DNA of 13,217 bases from VAZQ01 sp035552735 (GCA_035552735.1 DASZKX010000388.1:1-13217), one strand, 5' to 3'; positions 6,112 to 13,217 are shown, numbered from the stretch's first letter. The notes: a model not told the origin generated them from the letters alone. Numbers and translations: made by a program.

Positions 6112-7299
6112 TCAGGCGCCCTTGTAAACCCGGTGGAAGCGATGCCCCAGGCGCGTGAGCAGCTCATACCCGATGGTGCCGAGCGCCACCGCCTGCTCGT
6201 CGATGCCGATCTCGGTCCCGATCAGCGTGGCGAACTCGCCGCGGCGCGCGCCCCGGTCGGGAACGTCGGTCACGTCGATGCCGATCAGGTCCATGGACAC
6301 GCGTCCGGCGAGCGCGCAGCGTTTGCCGGCCACGATCACCTGCGCGGCCGGCTTGTTGCGGTCGCTGGCGGCCGAGCGCAGGAAGCCGTCCGCATAGCCG
6401 ACCGCCACGATGGCGACGCGGGATGCCCGCTGGGCCGTGAAGGTCGCGCCGTAACCCACCGTGTCGCCGCGCTTGACCTCGCGCACCTGGAGGATGCGGC
6501 CCTTCAGCTCGACGACCGGGCGCATGGGGTTGGTCTTGCCAGGCGTCGGATTGCCGCCGAACAATGCCATTCCGGGGCGCACCAGATCGCAATGCACCGT
6601 GCCGCCGCCGAGAAAGATGCCGGATGAGTTGGCGAGCGAGGCGGAAACGCCGCGAAACAAGATGCGAAGCTCCCGGAACATGCGGATCTGCCGGTCGTTC
6701 ATCGGATTGCTGGGCGTCTCGGCGCAGGCCAGATGGCTCATCAGAAGAGTAAAGCCGTGATTTTCCAGCTGCACGCGCGAGGAAACCGCCACCGCTTCGT
6801 CGGGGCTCAGCCCGAGCCGGTTCATGCCGGTATCGACGTGCAAGGCCGCGCCGCCGCGCCAATTGGTGGCGGCCACGAAGGCATCCCACTCGGCGAGCTC
6901 GGCCGGACCGTTGATGACGGGTCGCAAGGCGGCGTCCGCGAAGGCTTGCGCGGTATTGGGCAACAGCCCGTTGAGCACGTAGATGACGGCGTCGCGCGCG
7001 AGCGCCCGCACCCGGCGGCCTTCGGCGAGGTCGGCCACGAAGAAGGTCTTGCAGCCGGCTTTGGCGAGCCGTGCGGTGACGGCTTCCAGGCCGCACCCAT
7101 AGGCGTCCGCCTTGACCACGGCCGCGCACTCGATCGGCACGGTGCGGCTGGACAGCAGGCGCCAATTGGCTTCGATGGCGGTGAGATCGATGGTCAGAAG
7201 ACCGCCGGCCGCCGCCGGATCGGAGCCGGGCGGCACCGCTTTGTCGGTTGCCGCCGGGGTCGCCTTGCCGGGCTCCAAAGAGGCGTCTTGAATCGACAT
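6112..7299 (-). CDS. alr: Alanine racemase (PLP-dependent), D-alanine supply for peptidoglycan
   Basis: With the ATG at 7299 the protein has 395 residues, normal for Alr. The PLP lysine is K63 in VVKADAYGCG. The second catalytic residue, Tyr, is Y283 in VGYGATFTA. Other family motifs are VDTGMNRLG (155-163), MSHLACAE (187-194), RPGMALFG (241-248), VGYADGF (300-306) and RVSMDL (333-338). The enzyme interconverts L- and D-alanine in the cytoplasm with fold-type III barrel chemistry. The frame is open further to 7515, but that part overlaps dnaB and has no Alr similarity. No clear Shine-Dalgarno precedes 7299 (CCCCCCG instead), and a GTG at 7338 is also possible, so the exact start is uncertain. 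The first 32 residues are an unusual Ala/Pro-rich lead. The gap to dnaB is 59 bases on the same strand, so co-transcription is likely. Confidence 0.95.
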   Translation of the reverse strand: MSIQDASLEPGKATPAATDKAVPPGSDPAAAGGLLTIDLTAIEANWRLLSSRTVPIECAAVVKADAYGCGLEAVTARLAKAGCKTFFVADLAEGRRVRALARDAVIYVLNGLLPNTAQAFADAALRPVINGPAELAEWDAFVAATNWRGGAALHVDTGMNRLGLSPDEAVAVSSRVQLENHGFTLLMSHLACAETPSNPMNDRQIRMFRELRILFRGVSASLANSSGIFLGGGTVHCDLVRPGMALFGGNPTPGKTNPMRPVVELKGRILQVREVKRGDTVGYGATFTAQRASRVAIVAVGYADGFLRSAASDRNKPAAQVIVAGKRCALAGRVSMDLIGIDVTDVPDRGARRGEFATLIGTEIGIDEQAVALGTIGYELLTRLGHRFHRVYKGA

Positions 7300-7358
7300 C
7301 GGGGGGTTATGGCTGGCTGCGGGGCTGGCGTCCAGCACGCTGGCGTTGCGGGTGGCGA

Positions 7359-8855
7359 CTAATGTTGCTCGATCGCCTGATCGTCCCGCGCCAGATTGTC
7401 GAAGCGGGTGACGGCGGCGTCGAATTGCAGGTTGACGGTGCCGGTGGGGCCATGGCGCTGCTTGCCGATGATGACCTCGGCCTTGCCGTGGGCCGCGTCC
7501 ATCTCGGTTTGCCACTTGATGTGATCGTCGGTGCCCGGCCGCGGCTCCTTGTTGCTGAGGTAGTACTCCTCGCGGAACACGAACATCACCACGTCGGCGT
7601 CCTGCTCGATCGAGCCTGATTCGCGCAGGTCCGAGAGCTGCGGGCGCTTGTCGTCGCGATTCTCCACCTGCCGCGATAATTGCGAGAGCGCCATGATGGG
7701 CACGTTGAGCTCCTTGGCGAGCGCCTTGAGGCTGGTGGTGATCTCGGTCACCTCCTGCACCCGGTTCTCCTGGCCGCGCCGGCTCGAGCCCTGCAGCAGC
7801 TGGATGTAGTCGATGACCAGCAGGTCCAGGCCCTTTTGCCGCTTGAGACGCCGCGCGCGCGCCGCCAGCTGGGCGATGTTGAGACCGCCAGTCTCGTCGA
7901 TGAACAACGGCAGATGCTGCAGCTCGACCGTCACGTCCTTGAGCTTGTCGAAGCCGCGCTGATCGATGCCGCCGCGCCGGATCGTGCTGGAGGGGATGCC
8001 GGTCTGCTCGGCGATGATGCGGGTGGCGAGCTGCTCGGCCGACATTTCGAGCGAGAAGAAGCCCACGATGCCACCATTGGCGGTTTCGATGTGCCCATCG
8101 GGACGGACCTCGCCGCGCCAGCCGCGCGCGACGTTGTAGGCGATATTGGTGGCGAGCGCGGTCTTGCCCATGCCGGGGCGGCCCGCCACGATGATCAGAT
8201 CGGACTTCTGCAGGCCGCCCATCTTGGAATCGAGATCCTTGAGCTCGGTCGCCAAGCCCGACAGCTTGCCGTCGCGCTGATAGGCATGGGCCGCCATCTC
8301 GAGCGCGGTGGTGAGCGCCGATTCGAAGCGCTGGAAGCCGCCGCCGTAGCGGCCGATCTCCGCCAGCTCGTACAGGCGCCGCTCGGCGTCCTCGATCTGC
8401 TCGCGCGGCGCGAAATCGACCGGCGCATCGAACGCCATGTTGACCATGTCCTCGCCGATGCCGATGAGGTCGCGGCGGATCGCGAGATCGTAGACGGCGC
8501 GGCCGTAATCGGCGGCATTGATGATGGTGGTCGCCTCGGCGGCGAGGCGGGCCAGATACTGGGCGACCGTCAGGCCCGCAATGTCGATGTCGGCGGGCAG
8601 GAACGTCTTCAGTGTGATCGGGGAGGCGAGCTTGCCGGTGCGGATCAGGCTGCGGGCGTGATCATAGATCTGCTGATGGATCGGCTCGAAGAAGTGCAGC
8701 GGCTCGAGGAAGTCGGAGACCCGGTAGAGCGCCTCGTTGTTCACCAGAATAGCGCCGAGCAAGGCCTGTTCCGCCTCGATATTGTGCGGAGCCGTGCGAT
8801 AGGCGGTAGCAGGTTCGGGCGCCTGCTTGCGCGCGGTCGAATCGAGCTGTGCCAT
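7359..8855 (-). CDS. dnaB: Replicative DNA helicase DnaB
   Basis: The 498-residue hexameric helicase unwinds DNA at the replication fork. An N-terminal DnaB domain (about 22-125, PHNIEAEQALLGAIL) is followed by a linker and the RecA-like motor domain. Walker A is GRPGMGKT (225-232), Walker B is DLLVIDYIQLL (344-354), and the sensor/arginine-finger region is VIIGKQRHGPTG (461-472). MSAEQLATR (271-279) and SQLSRQVE (391-398) are strongly conserved. The insertion after Walker A (RPDGHIETANGG, 251-262) is, from memory, common in alphaproteobacterial DnaB. The ATG at 8855 is preferred to the one at 8879 because GGGAAA lies about five bases before it and MAQLDS is a typical start. No intein is present. 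It precedes alr in the usual order; its own promoter should lie in 8856-9180. Confidence 0.97.
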   Translation of the reverse strand: MAQLDSTARKQAPEPATAYRTAPHNIEAEQALLGAILVNNEALYRVSDFLEPLHFFEPIHQQIYDHARSLIRTGKLASPITLKTFLPADIDIAGLTVAQYLARLAAEATTIINAADYGRAVYDLAIRRDLIGIGEDMVNMAFDAPVDFAPREQIEDAERRLYELAEIGRYGGGFQRFESALTTALEMAAHAYQRDGKLSGLATELKDLDSKMGGLQKSDLIIVAGRPGMGKTALATNIAYNVARGWRGEVRPDGHIETANGGIVGFFSLEMSAEQLATRIIAEQTGIPSSTIRRGGIDQRGFDKLKDVTVELQHLPLFIDETGGLNIAQLAARARRLKRQKGLDLLVIDYIQLLQGSSRRGQENRVQEVTEITTSLKALAKELNVPIMALSQLSRQVENRDDKRPQLSDLRESGSIEQDADVVMFVFREEYYLSNKEPRPGTDDHIKWQTEMDAAHGKAEVIIGKQRHGPTGTVNLQFDAAVTRFDNLARDDQAIEQH

Positions 8856-9180
8856 GATTTCCCAGCGGTGGCGATGCAATCGGACGAAAGCGTGGCGCTA
8901 TACGCATAAAGCAACAAAATGCGTCGGACCGAAAAGCGATTGGCGCAAAGCGCCGGACGCCCTCCAACGCGACCTGATGGATAGCGATCTAGCACCGACT
9001 GGCGATTCGGAAAAAAGCTCGTTGCCGATGTCCCCGATACTCACCGCCATGCGAGAATCAATGTTGAAGGACTTGACGATCAAGGGCTGGTAGGAGCGGG
9101 GGCGCGCCGCCACGAATACAATGATCGGGGTCGCCGCGGAATGCCGGCGGTTGCGGTGCTGCATCCCGGGAGCGGCGCGT
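8856..9180. other. Spacer between cfa and dnaB, probable dnaB promoter region
   Basis: These 325 bases carry no gene I can support; the longest minus-strand frame (8898-9164) has no recognisable domain. A short hairpin GGCGC-AAA-GCGCC lies at 8942-8954, and CTTGA-CGA-TCAAG is another near 9072-9084. On the minus strand an A/T-rich stretch (TTTATGCGTATAGCG, about 8894-8908) close to dnaB could hold a -10 box, but no matching -35 was found. Confidence 0.45.
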
Positions 9181-10431
9181 TTATTCGCCCGCGAGCCGCA
9201 AGGGGGGACGCCGCCGGCCGTCCAGCCCGCGCAGGCGGGCGGTCTCGCGCTCGATGTAGTCGCGGGTGATCGGCACCACGCCCTGACGTCTTGTCAACTG
9301 CATCTGGAAGACCATCAGGCCCTGCTCGCGGAATGCCATTTCGGAGGCGGCAAGATAAAACTCCCACATCCGCACGAAGCGCCGATCGTAAATCCGCTCG
9401 ACCTCGTCACGATGGGCGAGGAAGCGTTGCCGCCAAGCTTTGAGCGTCTCGGCGTAATGCAGACGCAGGATCTCGATATCGGTGACCATGAGGCCGGCGC
9501 GTTCGACCGCCGGCAGGACCTCGGACAGGGCCGGGATATAGCCGCCCGGGAAGATGTATTTGCCGATCCAGGGGTTGGTGACGCTCGGGCCTTCGGAGCG
9601 GCCGATCGCATGCAGCAGCATGACGCCGTCGTCGGCGAGCGCGGCGCCGCACTTGCGGAAGAACTCTTCGTAGAAGCCGACCCCGACATGCTCGAACATG
9701 CCGACCGAGACGATGCGATCGAAGGGGCCGACCACCTCGCGGTAGTCCTGCAGCCGGAAATCGGCGCTCTCGCCCAATCCTGTCTCCGCAGCGCGCGCGC
9801 GCGCCACCGCAAGCTGATGCTCCGACAGCGTGATGCCGGTGACTTGGGCGCCGCAATTTTCCGCGAGGTAGAGCGCGAGCCCGCCCCAGCCGCAGCCGAT
9901 GTCGAGCACGCGCTGGCCGGCCTGCGTCAGCAACTTGGCGGCGAGGTGCCGGCGTTTCGCCAGCTGGGCATCGTCGAGCGATTGATCGGGTGTCTCGAAA
10001 TAGGCGCAGCTGTATTGCCGATCGGCATCGAGAAAGAGCGAATAGAGCCGGTCGTCGAGATCGTAATGATGCGCGACATTGCGCCGCGCGCGCCGCCGCC
10101 AGTTGAGCTGCCTCAGCCGGCGGTAGAGGTAGCGCAGGAGCCGCTGCGGGCGGGCCCACGGCGGCGGCTCGGCGGCCGGGCCCTGCAGAACCGCCAGCAC
10201 GTCGGCGATCGTGCCCTGCTCGAGGATCAGGGTGCCGTCCATATAGGACTCGCCGAGCCTGAGCTCCGGATCAAGAAGAACCCCGCGCTCCGCCGCCCGT
10301 GTGGTGAAACGGAGCGCGACCGGGGCCCCGGCGCCGTCACCCAGGGTGTAAGTCGCTCCCCTCGCGGTCGTGATCCGAAGATTGCCCGCGCGAACGAATT
10401 TTTTCAGTGCGATCCCGACCACCCGGTTCAT
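9181..10431 (-). CDS. cfa: Cyclopropane-fatty-acyl-phospholipid synthase (CFA synthase)
   Basis: The 416-residue protein adds a methylene group from S-adenosylmethionine across the double bond of membrane phospholipid acyl chains. The N-terminal lipid-binding domain (about 1-115) is followed by the methyltransferase core with SAM motif VLDIGCGWGG (175-184). The bicarbonate-binding active-site residues known from E. coli CFA synthase all have counterparts: C142 in YSCAYF, E247 in MFEHVG, H274 in LHAIG and Y326 in HYAETL. The signature IFPGGYIPALSEV (293-305) is intact. The ATG at 10431 has a weak CAGGA about seven bases upstream. It is on the same strand as dnaB and rplI but is separated from both by a long spacer or a divergent gene, so it is probably its own unit. 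Cyclopropane lipids usually rise in stationary phase or acid stress; no regulatory site for this is seen here. Confidence 0.95.
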   Translation of the reverse strand: MNRVVGIALKKFVRAGNLRITTARGATYTLGDGAGAPVALRFTTRAAERGVLLDPELRLGESYMDGTLILEQGTIADVLAVLQGPAAEPPPWARPQRLLRYLYRRLRQLNWRRRARRNVAHHYDLDDRLYSLFLDADRQYSCAYFETPDQSLDDAQLAKRRHLAAKLLTQAGQRVLDIGCGWGGLALYLAENCGAQVTGITLSEHQLAVARARAAETGLGESADFRLQDYREVVGPFDRIVSVGMFEHVGVGFYEEFFRKCGAALADDGVMLLHAIGRSEGPSVTNPWIGKYIFPGGYIPALSEVLPAVERAGLMVTDIEILRLHYAETLKAWRQRFLAHRDEVERIYDRRFVRMWEFYLAASEMAFREQGLMVFQMQLTRRQGVVPITRDYIERETARLRGLDGRRRPPLRLAGE

Positions 10432-10743
10432 CGCGCGTCCTGAATGCAGCGACTGCGGTCACGCCACGCCCACGACACAATTGGCGTCCACCGGCGTCGC
10501 TACTCACGTCTCTGTCTGTTCGATACCCGACAAAGGCCGTGTTCTTTCTGTACAATAGTCCAGTATTAGAATGCGCGACAGGCGAGTTGGTTGCCGATGT
10601 GGAAAATGAAATGCAATGTGCCGCGGGCGCGGGTGAGGCCGAGACGTTTTTCGGCTCAGGATCCGGCCAAGCTACCGGATGGTCGGATTGCCGGCGGCTC
10701 GGCACCGGCGCAGCCCGGATCGGCGGAGGAGCGGGAGATCATC
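10432..10743. other. Divergent promoter region between cfa and the CXXCH protein gene
   Basis: These 312 bases separate two divergent genes and must hold promoters for both. The centre (about 10500-10620) is visibly richer in A and T than its flanks. A plus-strand promoter candidate is listed separately. An imperfect hairpin GAGGCCGA (10635-10642) with TCGGCTC (10651-10657) lies in the putative leader of the CXXCH gene. An in-frame ATG at 10591 exists but would bury the signal peptide. Confidence 0.5.
10527..10556 (+). promoter_or_regulatory. Candidate sigma-70 type promoter for the CXXCH protein gene
   Basis: CCGACA (10527-10532, four of six matches to TTGACA) is followed after 18 bases by TACAAT (10551-10556, five of six matches to TATAAT). 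Transcription would begin near 10563, giving a leader of about 180 bases before the GTG at 10744. It is a pattern match only. Confidence 0.4.
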
Positions 10744-11274
10744 GTGTCGCGACTTCGGCGATTTTCACTCTGGCTCGTGGTGCTGGCGGCGGCGCCGCTC
10801 GCTCCGGCCGGCGCCCAGAACCTGGATGCCGGCAAATCTGCGTCTCAGATATTCTCGGAAGTCTGCGCGAACTGCCATCGCAGCCCGCGTGAGCTCAAGA
10901 GCGGTGCCGGGGCCAGTTTCTTGCGCGAGCACTACACGACCGGCTCCGAGATGGCCTCCACGATGGCGGCCTATCTGGCTGGTGGTGCCGGCAACAGCGA
11001 CACGCGGGCGCCGGCGGGGGCTCCGCAACCCAAACGCCCGCCCAACCCGACCGGCGGTCCGGCCGCCGCCACGACCGGCCGGGAAGCGCCAGCCCCGGAT
11101 ACGGCGCGCGATCCCCGGCGCGCGCAGCAGACCCCGGAGCCCAAGACGTCGGCGGGATCGCCGGGATCGCCCAAAGGCCGTCCGGCGCGGGCGGAAAGCC
11201 CCGCCGAGGCCAAGCCGGTGGCTTCGGCCCCGCCGGTGCCGGCCCGGCCCGCGCTCGAAGAGTTCGAAGAATAG
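10744..11274 (+). CDS. Exported cytochrome c-like protein with one CXXCH haem motif and a Pro/Ala-rich tail
   Basis: The 176-residue protein begins with a clear signal peptide (RLRR, then a hydrophobic stretch about 8-20, and a likely cut after APAGA at residue 24). The mature N-terminus carries a single CANCH (41-45), the covalent haem c motif, in the context SQIFSEVCANCHRSPREL. Two nearby methionines (M70, M74) in SEMASTMAAYL could be the second haem ligand. From about residue 82 the protein is a low-complexity Pro/Ala/Gly/Arg tail without motifs, ending in the acidic LEEFEE. The GTG at 10744 is chosen because GGGAG (10733-10737) lies six bases upstream and it places the signal peptide first. 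The protein should act in the periplasm. The partner is unknown, and the haem domain is shorter than a normal class I cytochrome c. The gene converges with rplI, with nine bases between stops. Confidence 0.75.
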   Translation: MSRLRRFSLWLVVLAAAPLAPAGAQNLDAGKSASQIFSEVCANCHRSPRELKSGAGASFLREHYTTGSEMASTMAAYLAGGAGNSDTRAPAGAPQPKRPPNPTGGPAAATTGREAPAPDTARDPRRAQQTPEPKTSAGSPGSPKGRPARAESPAEAKPVASAPPVPARPALEEFEE

Positions 11275-11286
11275 CGCTTGGCGCTA
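11272..11286. terminator. Hairpin holding both convergent stop codons (CXXCH gene and rplI)
   Basis: TAGCGC-TTG-GCGCTA is a six-pair inverted repeat with a three-base loop. Its left three bases are the TAG stop of the plus-strand gene, and its right three bases are the complement of the rplI TAG stop on the minus strand. It may serve as a shared 3' end, but neither side has a strong T-tract. Confidence 0.4.
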
Positions 11287-11913
11287 ATCGGCCGGCTTGG
11301 CCTCCGCCTCGGACGGCTCCCGGGGCTCGCCGTCTTGCGAATGCAGCGCCTCGATCGCGTCGGGCTCGAAGAACGCCTCCGCGGCTGCGGTTGCGGCGGC
11401 TGCCGCCTCTTCCGCCTCTTCGCGGTTCACGCTGATGTCCTCGCCGCGCTGGAGCCTTTCGGCCTCGTCGGCGCTGCGGGCGACGGTGAGGCTGACCGTG
11501 ACCTCGACCTCGGGGTGCAGCGTCACCGGGACCTTGTACATGCCGATCATCTTGATCGGCACGTTGAGCACGATCTGGGAGCGCTCGACCGTAAAGCCCT
11601 TTTCGATGATCAGCCCGACCAGATCGCGCGGCGTGACCGAGCCATAGAGCTGGCCGCCCTCGGCCGCCTGTCTGAGCACGGCGAAGCTCTGGCCATTGAG
11701 CCGCGCGGCCACCTTCTCGGCTTCGCCGCGCTGCTCCAGATTGCGCGCCTCGAGGTCGATCTTCATGGTCTCGAAGCGCGAACGGTTGGCTTCGTTCGCC
11801 CGCAGCGCCTTGCCCTTGGGCAAAAGATAGTTGCGTGCAAAGCCGTCCTTCACGCGCACCACTTCGCCCATCTGGCCGAGCTTGGCGATCCGTTCAAGCA
11901 GGATAACTTCCAT
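11284..11913 (-). CDS. rplI: 50S ribosomal protein L9 (bL9) with extended acidic/alanine-rich C-terminus
   Basis: The protein has 209 residues; bL9 of E. coli has about 149, and alphaproteobacterial forms are longer. The N-terminal rRNA-binding domain is classical (MEVILLERIAKLGQMGEVVRVKDGFARNYLLPKGKA, residues 1-36). A long helix (about 42-75) links it to the C-terminal domain, which contains GQLYGSVTPRDL (about 88-99) and HPEVEVTVSLTV (132-143). Residues about 150-209 form an added Glu/Ala/Pro-rich tail of likely disordered nature. The ATG at 11913 has a strong AAGGAGAG about seven bases upstream. The longer frame to 12015 is rejected because it overlaps the upstream gene and precedes this good site. 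L9 binds 23S rRNA near the L1 stalk. The gene follows the DUF2232 gene by 37 bases in the rpsR cluster. Confidence 0.97.
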   Translation of the reverse strand: MEVILLERIAKLGQMGEVVRVKDGFARNYLLPKGKALRANEANRSRFETMKIDLEARNLEQRGEAEKVAARLNGQSFAVLRQAAEGGQLYGSVTPRDLVGLIIEKGFTVERSQIVLNVPIKMIGMYKVPVTLHPEVEVTVSLTVARSADEAERLQRGEDISVNREEAEEAAAAATAAAEAFFEPDAIEALHSQDGEPREPSEAEAKPAD

Positions 11914-11950
11914 CTGTCTCTCCTTCATGCATCGAGTTGGAATCAAGAAA

Positions 11951-12910
11951 TCAGGTCGGTGCCACCGGCGGGTTGCGCCAGCGCGCGATTTGTCCGCGCA
12001 GGTCGAACAGCGCATCGCTCACGCCGATCAAGGCGACGAGCAGCAGCGGCCAGCGGATCGGCCAGCTGAACAGCACGATGGCGCCGTAGACGGAGCCGAG
12101 AATGAAGCCGCGTCCGTTCAGCCCGATGGTGGTGGCGTGAATGACGGCGAGTCCGAGCAGCACGTGGGCCATCATCATGCTCGCCGCCAGGGCGCTCACC
12201 GCGATGCCGAGCAGATCCGGCAGGAACGAGCCGGCAACCGCCGCGCCGAGGATCGCCGGCGCAAACGGCGGGAACCTCATGTCGGAAAGCCGCGGCCAGG
12301 GCCGCTGCAGGCGGCCCGAGATCTTCACGATCCGGCCGGCGAGCCAAACATCGAAGACCGTGGACAGCGTCAAGGAGACCGCCGCGGCTGCCGGCACGAA
12401 CATCACCATCATATCGACCAGCCGCGCGGCATCGTCCGGATTTTCCAGCTGCTCGCCGATGACCTCGTCCAGGCGGGTGTCGAGGACGGTGTGCAGCGCG
12501 CTTTGCAGGCTGGCGAGGTTGGTGCCGAAGCTCAAGAGGAGGCCGCCGACCATGAGGGCATAGATGCCGGCCGCCCACACGACCAAGCGGCCGACCGGAT
12601 ACCATTCGCGCTCATCCGGCGAGGGGGCCGGCCGCGCCAGCATGGTGAGATAGCCGAGCCACCAAGCCGGAAACCCGACCCCAAACAGAAACGCAGCGAG
12701 GAATTCCACCCCCACCACCGCCAGGCACGCCGCGCCGGTGGCGGCGGCGACGAGGCCGGCCCAGTGGCTCCATCCCAGCGCGACGATCAGGATCGGCAGC
12801 GGCGCCAACAAGAGCAGCAGCGTGGCGGCCGTCGCGCCGGATGCGACCGACACGAACATCAATGCGGAAGCCGTCCCGGCTCCGAGCCCGATGAGAACGA
12901 TCTGCATCAT
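11951..12910 (-). CDS. DUF2232 family multi-pass membrane protein (YybS-like) in the rpsR-rplI cluster
   Basis: The 319-residue inner-membrane protein lies between rpsR and rplI, the usual place of DUF2232 proteins in alphaproteobacteria. Hydrophobic segments are seen at about 3-25, 28-45, 49-83, 106-128, 165-190, 218-250 and 268-290. A hydrophilic loop (LARPAPSPDEREWYPVGR, about 91-108) separates the halves. The start is placed at the MMQIVLIGLGAG pair (12910, with the next ATG at 12907), which resembles remembered relatives; GAGGAAG lies about 13 bases upstream and GGGA closer. A longer start at 12985 is possible and would add 25 polar residues. The biochemical role of the family is unknown; a link with cell division or sporulation has been suggested only from gene context in other bacteria. 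It is probably co-transcribed with rpsR and rplI. Confidence 0.85.
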   Translation of the reverse strand: MMQIVLIGLGAGTASALMFVSVASGATAATLLLLLAPLPILIVALGWSHWAGLVAAATGAACLAVVGVEFLAAFLFGVGFPAWWLGYLTMLARPAPSPDEREWYPVGRLVVWAAGIYALMVGGLLLSFGTNLASLQSALHTVLDTRLDEVIGEQLENPDDAARLVDMMVMFVPAAAAVSLTLSTVFDVWLAGRIVKISGRLQRPWPRLSDMRFPPFAPAILGAAVAGSFLPDLLGIAVSALAASMMMAHVLLGLAVIHATTIGLNGRGFILGSVYGAIVLFSWPIRWPLLLVALIGVSDALFDLRGQIARWRNPPVAPT

Positions 12911-13023
12911 CCCAAGCTGTCCCGCTTCCTCAGCGGTTAGAGACGGATCAATGTCCGTCCCAACCATGCAGGCGACCAAGGACATGCGACAGAAGAGCTC
13001 TGCCTAGTCGGTCGCCAGACCTC

Positions 13024-13056
13024 CGGTGCGCATCCTCCGCGAAAATGCCGGAGCGG
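13024..13056. other. Inverted repeats in the rpsR-DUF2232 spacer
   Basis: The 174-base spacer between the rpsR stop and the DUF2232 start holds CTCCGC/GCGGAG arms around a 12-base loop (about 13035-13056). Within the same stretch, CTCCGG (from 13020) and CCGGAG can form an alternative pairing. A second short stem GACGGA (12942-12947) with TCCGTC (12954-12959) lies closer to the DUF2232 start. They could be attenuator or repeat structures. No gene is seen here. Confidence 0.3.
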
Positions 13057-13084
13057 AGTCCGTTCCAGTCGATAAGAACCCGCG

Positions 13085-13217
13085 TCAGCGGATCACATAA
13101 GTCAGCAGGCCGAGAAAACGCGCGCGCTTGATCGCCCGCGCGAGCTCGCGCTGCTTCTTGGCCGAGACCGCGGTGATGCGGCTCGGCACGATCTTGCCGC
13201 GCTCGGAAACGTAGCGC
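13085..13217 (-). CDS. rpsR: 30S ribosomal protein S18 (bS18), C-terminal part
   Basis: The gene runs off the right edge; the 43 C-terminal residues are present and end at the TGA at 13085. They read RYVSERGKIVPSRITAVSAK, then the helical RNA-binding tail KQRELARAIKRARFLGLLTY and VIR. The segment GKIVPSRITAVSAKKQRELARAIKRAR is diagnostic of bS18, which binds 16S rRNA on the platform of the small subunit beside bS6. It should be the gene before DUF2232 and rplI in the usual rpsF-rpsR-DUF2232-rplI operon. The residue before the final VIR is T-Y where P-Y is more common (LLTYVIR for LLPYV), a minor change. Confidence 0.97.
   Translation of the reverse strand, partial: RYVSERGKIVPSRITAVSAKKQRELARAIKRARFLGLLTYVIR

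Noticed and set aside
7300..7515. 72-residue N-terminal extension of alanine racemase
   Set aside because: Most of it overlaps the dnaB 3' end and reads as Arg/His-rich shadow sequence.
7680..8909. Plus-strand frame of 409 residues opposite dnaB
   Set aside because: Antisense shadow of DnaB with repetitive Asp/Leu/Arg composition.
8898..9164. 88-residue minus-strand frame between cfa and dnaB
   Set aside because: No domain or clear ribosome binding site was recognised, so it was left as spacer.
9121..10443. Plus-strand frame of 440 residues opposite cfa
   Set aside because: Antisense shadow; the minus-strand CFA synthase has all its catalytic residues.
10591..10743. Upstream ATG start for the CXXCH protein
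   Set aside because: It would put 51 polar residues ahead of a clear signal peptide, while GTG 10744 has a well-spaced GGGAG.
11831..12940. 369-residue plus-strand frame opposite DUF2232 and the rplI start
   Set aside because: An extremely His/Asp/Arg/Gln-rich antisense shadow of a membrane protein gene.
1..13217. CRISPR array, tRNA, rRNA, insertion sequence or toxin-antitoxin pair
   Set aside because: No regularly spaced repeats, no tRNA-like cloverleaf, no transposase and no paired small genes were recognised on either strand.

Overview
The window is GC-rich alphaproteobacterial chromosome. It most resembles Hyphomicrobiales of the Bradyrhizobiaceae/Xanthobacteraceae type, judged from protein wording (DnaB, L9, DUF2232, RadA, Alr), gene order and the style of the intergenic palindromes. 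No rRNA, tRNA, CRISPR array, insertion sequence or phage gene is visible. I found no convincing undescribed multi-gene system; the window is mostly housekeeping genes plus one molybdenum hydroxylase operon.

Left part (1-2832, plus strand): the end of a three-gene operon for a molybdenum-containing hydroxylase of the xanthine dehydrogenase / CO dehydrogenase / 4-hydroxybenzoyl-CoA reductase superfamily, in the order FAD subunit (last residues only), [2Fe-2S] subunit, molybdopterin subunit. Stop and start codons overlap at both junctions (TGATG and ATGA), which suggests translational coupling. The active-site loop lacks the copper-binding cysteine position of true CO dehydrogenase, so the substrate cannot be named.

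Middle spacer (2833-3949): an inverted-repeat element of about 160 bp whose outer end supplies the stop codon of the molybdenum subunit, then roughly 670 bp without a recognisable gene. After these comes a small conserved-type hypothetical gene that carries a palindromic repeat in frame, and then an 18-bp perfect palindrome between it and radA.

Right part (3950-13217, almost all minus strand): the common alphaproteobacterial cluster read right to left as rpsR (partial), a DUF2232 membrane protein, rplI, dnaB, alr and radA. It joins ribosomal proteins S18 and L9 with the replicative helicase, alanine racemase for peptidoglycan and the RadA recombination factor. Two interruptions are seen. A cyclopropane-fatty-acid synthase gene (cfa, minus) and a divergent exported CXXCH protein gene (plus) lie between rplI and dnaB. 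A GFA-family zinc protein gene lies between alr and radA. Palindromes sit at several 3' ends, and some overlap the stop codons themselves.
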